Shown here: piece by piece, positions 63,351 through 64,000 of the stretch
Position numbering within the stretch: the first letter of the stretch is position 1
How the letters are laid out: each line of letters begins with the position of its first letter
NCBI GenBank assembly: GCA_036513315.1
Contig: DATBZF010000080.1
Coordinates: 10,181 to 74,180 of the forward strand
DNA: 64,000 nucleotides
Direction: 5' to 3'
From: Roseiarcus sp036513315
GTDB taxonomy: Bacteria > Pseudomonadota > Alphaproteobacteria > Rhizobiales > Beijerinckiaceae
Notes under the pieces: model-generated
Told to the model about the DNA's origin: nothing
Seen by the model: only the letters and a program-made list of their open reading frames with translations
Databases searched by the model: none
Position numbers and translations under genes: made by a program

Positions 63351-63524
63351 ATGACGGCGAGGCCGACCTTCCATCCCGTCGCGAATTAATAAGCGGGATG
63401 GATTATGCTGCCTGCGACTGATGAGGGGAAGGCCGACGTTGTCGACTACGACATTTTCTTTCTGAAAATCGAAATATCCGCTATTCTACGTCTCCGCCGC
63501 CCACCCCCTCACGGAGACCCGCCC

Positions 63525-63800
63525 ATGTGCGACCCCGCGCCAGCCCGCCCCGCGCGCCCACGCCGCACCGCTTGCGACCGCGCGCAGCGCTGCAACCGCA
63601 TTGTCTCGCGAATGCTGGAGGGGCTGACCGTGCGGCGGGTGCGGGGGAGGCGTTGGATCGGCGGGGTATCGAGCCGCGCGAGGAATATGCGCTGGCGCGG
63701 ATGGCCCGGCTCGCCGGCGCGTTGCGCGTGGTCGGGGGCGAGATCGCCGATGGCAAGCTCTGCGCGGCGCCGCAAGACCGCTATCATGGCGTGCAGGTTC
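63525..63800 (+). pseudogene. Possible frameshifted small gene
   Basis: ATG 63525 has GGAG upstream and begins MCDPAPARPARPRRTACDRA, with a helical RCNRIVSRMLEGL after it. From about 63635 the gene-like character continues in another frame (EALDRRGIEPREEYALARMA, then LAGALRVVGGEIADGK) until repeat B copy 6. A one-base slip in the G-rich run near 63640-63650 would join them. I do not recognise the family; evidence is codon character and continuity only. Confidence 0.35.
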
Positions 63801-63815
63801 ATGAACCGAGAGGCC

Positions 63816-63856
63816 TGCGCCGCCCCTCATCCGGCGCTTCGCGCCACCTTCTCCAG
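63816..63856. repeat. REP-like repeat family B, copy 6 (short)
   Basis: GCGCCGCCCCTCATCCGGCG followed by CTTCGCGCCACCTTCTCC, nearly identical to 19535-19580. It separates the possible broken gene from the transposase end. Confidence 0.65.
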
Positions 63857-63874
63857 GCAAAGCGGCTATTCGAT

Positions 63875-64000
63875 TCACACATTTCCGCGGGCCAGTTTCG
63901 CGCCATATTTGATGGCGTGAAATTCCTGCAGCCCGCGATTGAGGACGCGTGGTCCTGGTTTGCCGTAGTATCCGGTCCAGGCGCCGAGGCGGGCGATGAC
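63875..64000 (-). mobile_element. C-terminal end of an IS4-like transposase (continues beyond the window)
   Basis: On the minus strand the last 41 codons before the stop at 63875-63877 read VIARLGAWTGYYGKPGPRVL, then NRGLQEFHAIKYGAKLARGN. The pattern RLG-WTGY-KPGP...G...FHAIKYG is the conserved tail of IS4-family DDE transposases. Only this tail is inside the window, so completeness cannot be judged. The IS end would be expected near 63860-63874. Confidence 0.6.

Noticed and set aside
62864..63421. Plus-strand open frame of about 185 codons
   Set aside because: It runs entirely through inverted repeats (outer repeat and element E) and has no family resemblance.

Overview
The window is GC-rich, densely coding chromosomal DNA. 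Codon use, frequent ATGA stop/start overlaps, a short-form Omp25/31-type outer-membrane protein, AcnX, a GntR/FCD-controlled sugar uptake operon and the style of dispersed palindromic repeats all suggest an alphaproteobacterium of the Hyphomicrobiales (Rhizobiales). A Beijerinckiaceae/Methylocystaceae-like or Bradyrhizobium-like relative is plausible, but this is an inference from gene content only.

Layout. (1) 1-7253: tail of a CO dehydrogenase-type (xanthine oxidase family) molybdoenzyme cluster. It holds the end of the FAD subunit (coxM-like), then coxD-like AAA+, a small secreted YARHG-like protein, coxE-like VWA, a double-CDGSH iron-sulfur protein, two XdhC/CoxI pieces, a molybdopterin-binding protein and a MobA/MocA-like nucleotidyltransferase. 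The large and small catalytic subunits would lie upstream. (2) 7403-10384: a PAS-GGDEF-EAL protein. (3) 10790-16918: a six-gene overlapping operon DUF4129-DUF4350-MoxR-DUF58-SpoIIM-RDD. (4) 16966-19224: two paralogous membrane proteins separated by repeats. (5) 19890-24222: a KaiC-like ATPase and hybrid histidine kinase operon facing a sigma-region-4-like protein. (6) 24636-30891: housekeeping genes (Nudix, metallophosphoesterase, SDR, psuG plus PfkB kinase, pirin). (7) 31081-40988: AraC regulator, maleylacetate reductase, branched-chain-type ABC transporter, hydroxyquinol 1,2-dioxygenase, then a two-subunit aconitase X. (8) 41264-45039: SDR/LysR divergent pair, RlpA, secreted hydrolase. (9) 45619-53759: FAD oxidase and GntR regulator divergent from a sugar ABC operon ending in a GH51 arabinofuranosidase. 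(10) 54019-62697: PhnD-like protein, desaturase, serine acetyltransferase, small proteins, Omp25/31-like protein, ArsR-SRPBCC-DUF1801, CsbD. (11) 62698-64000: repeat-rich, decayed DNA ending in the 3' end of an IS4-type transposase.

How genes work together. Region 1 would mature and insert the molybdenum cofactor of a CO/hydroxylating dehydrogenase. Region 7 takes up an aromatic precursor, cleaves hydroxyquinol to maleylacetate and reduces it to 3-oxoadipate; the ring hydroxylase feeding it is not in the window. Region 9 imports a sugar or oligosaccharide, probably arabinose-containing, and hydrolyses it in the cytoplasm under GntR control.

At least six families of dispersed palindromic repeats (called A-F here) occupy most large intergenic gaps. 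No CRISPR array, tRNA, rRNA or prophage was seen. No wholly new system is evident. The most intriguing pieces are the KaiC/hybrid kinase/sigma-like locus, the CDGSH and secreted proteins inside the cox accessory cluster, the split molybdopterin-binding/nucleotidyltransferase pair, and a pair of inverted palindromic elements flanking two small stress/envelope genes.
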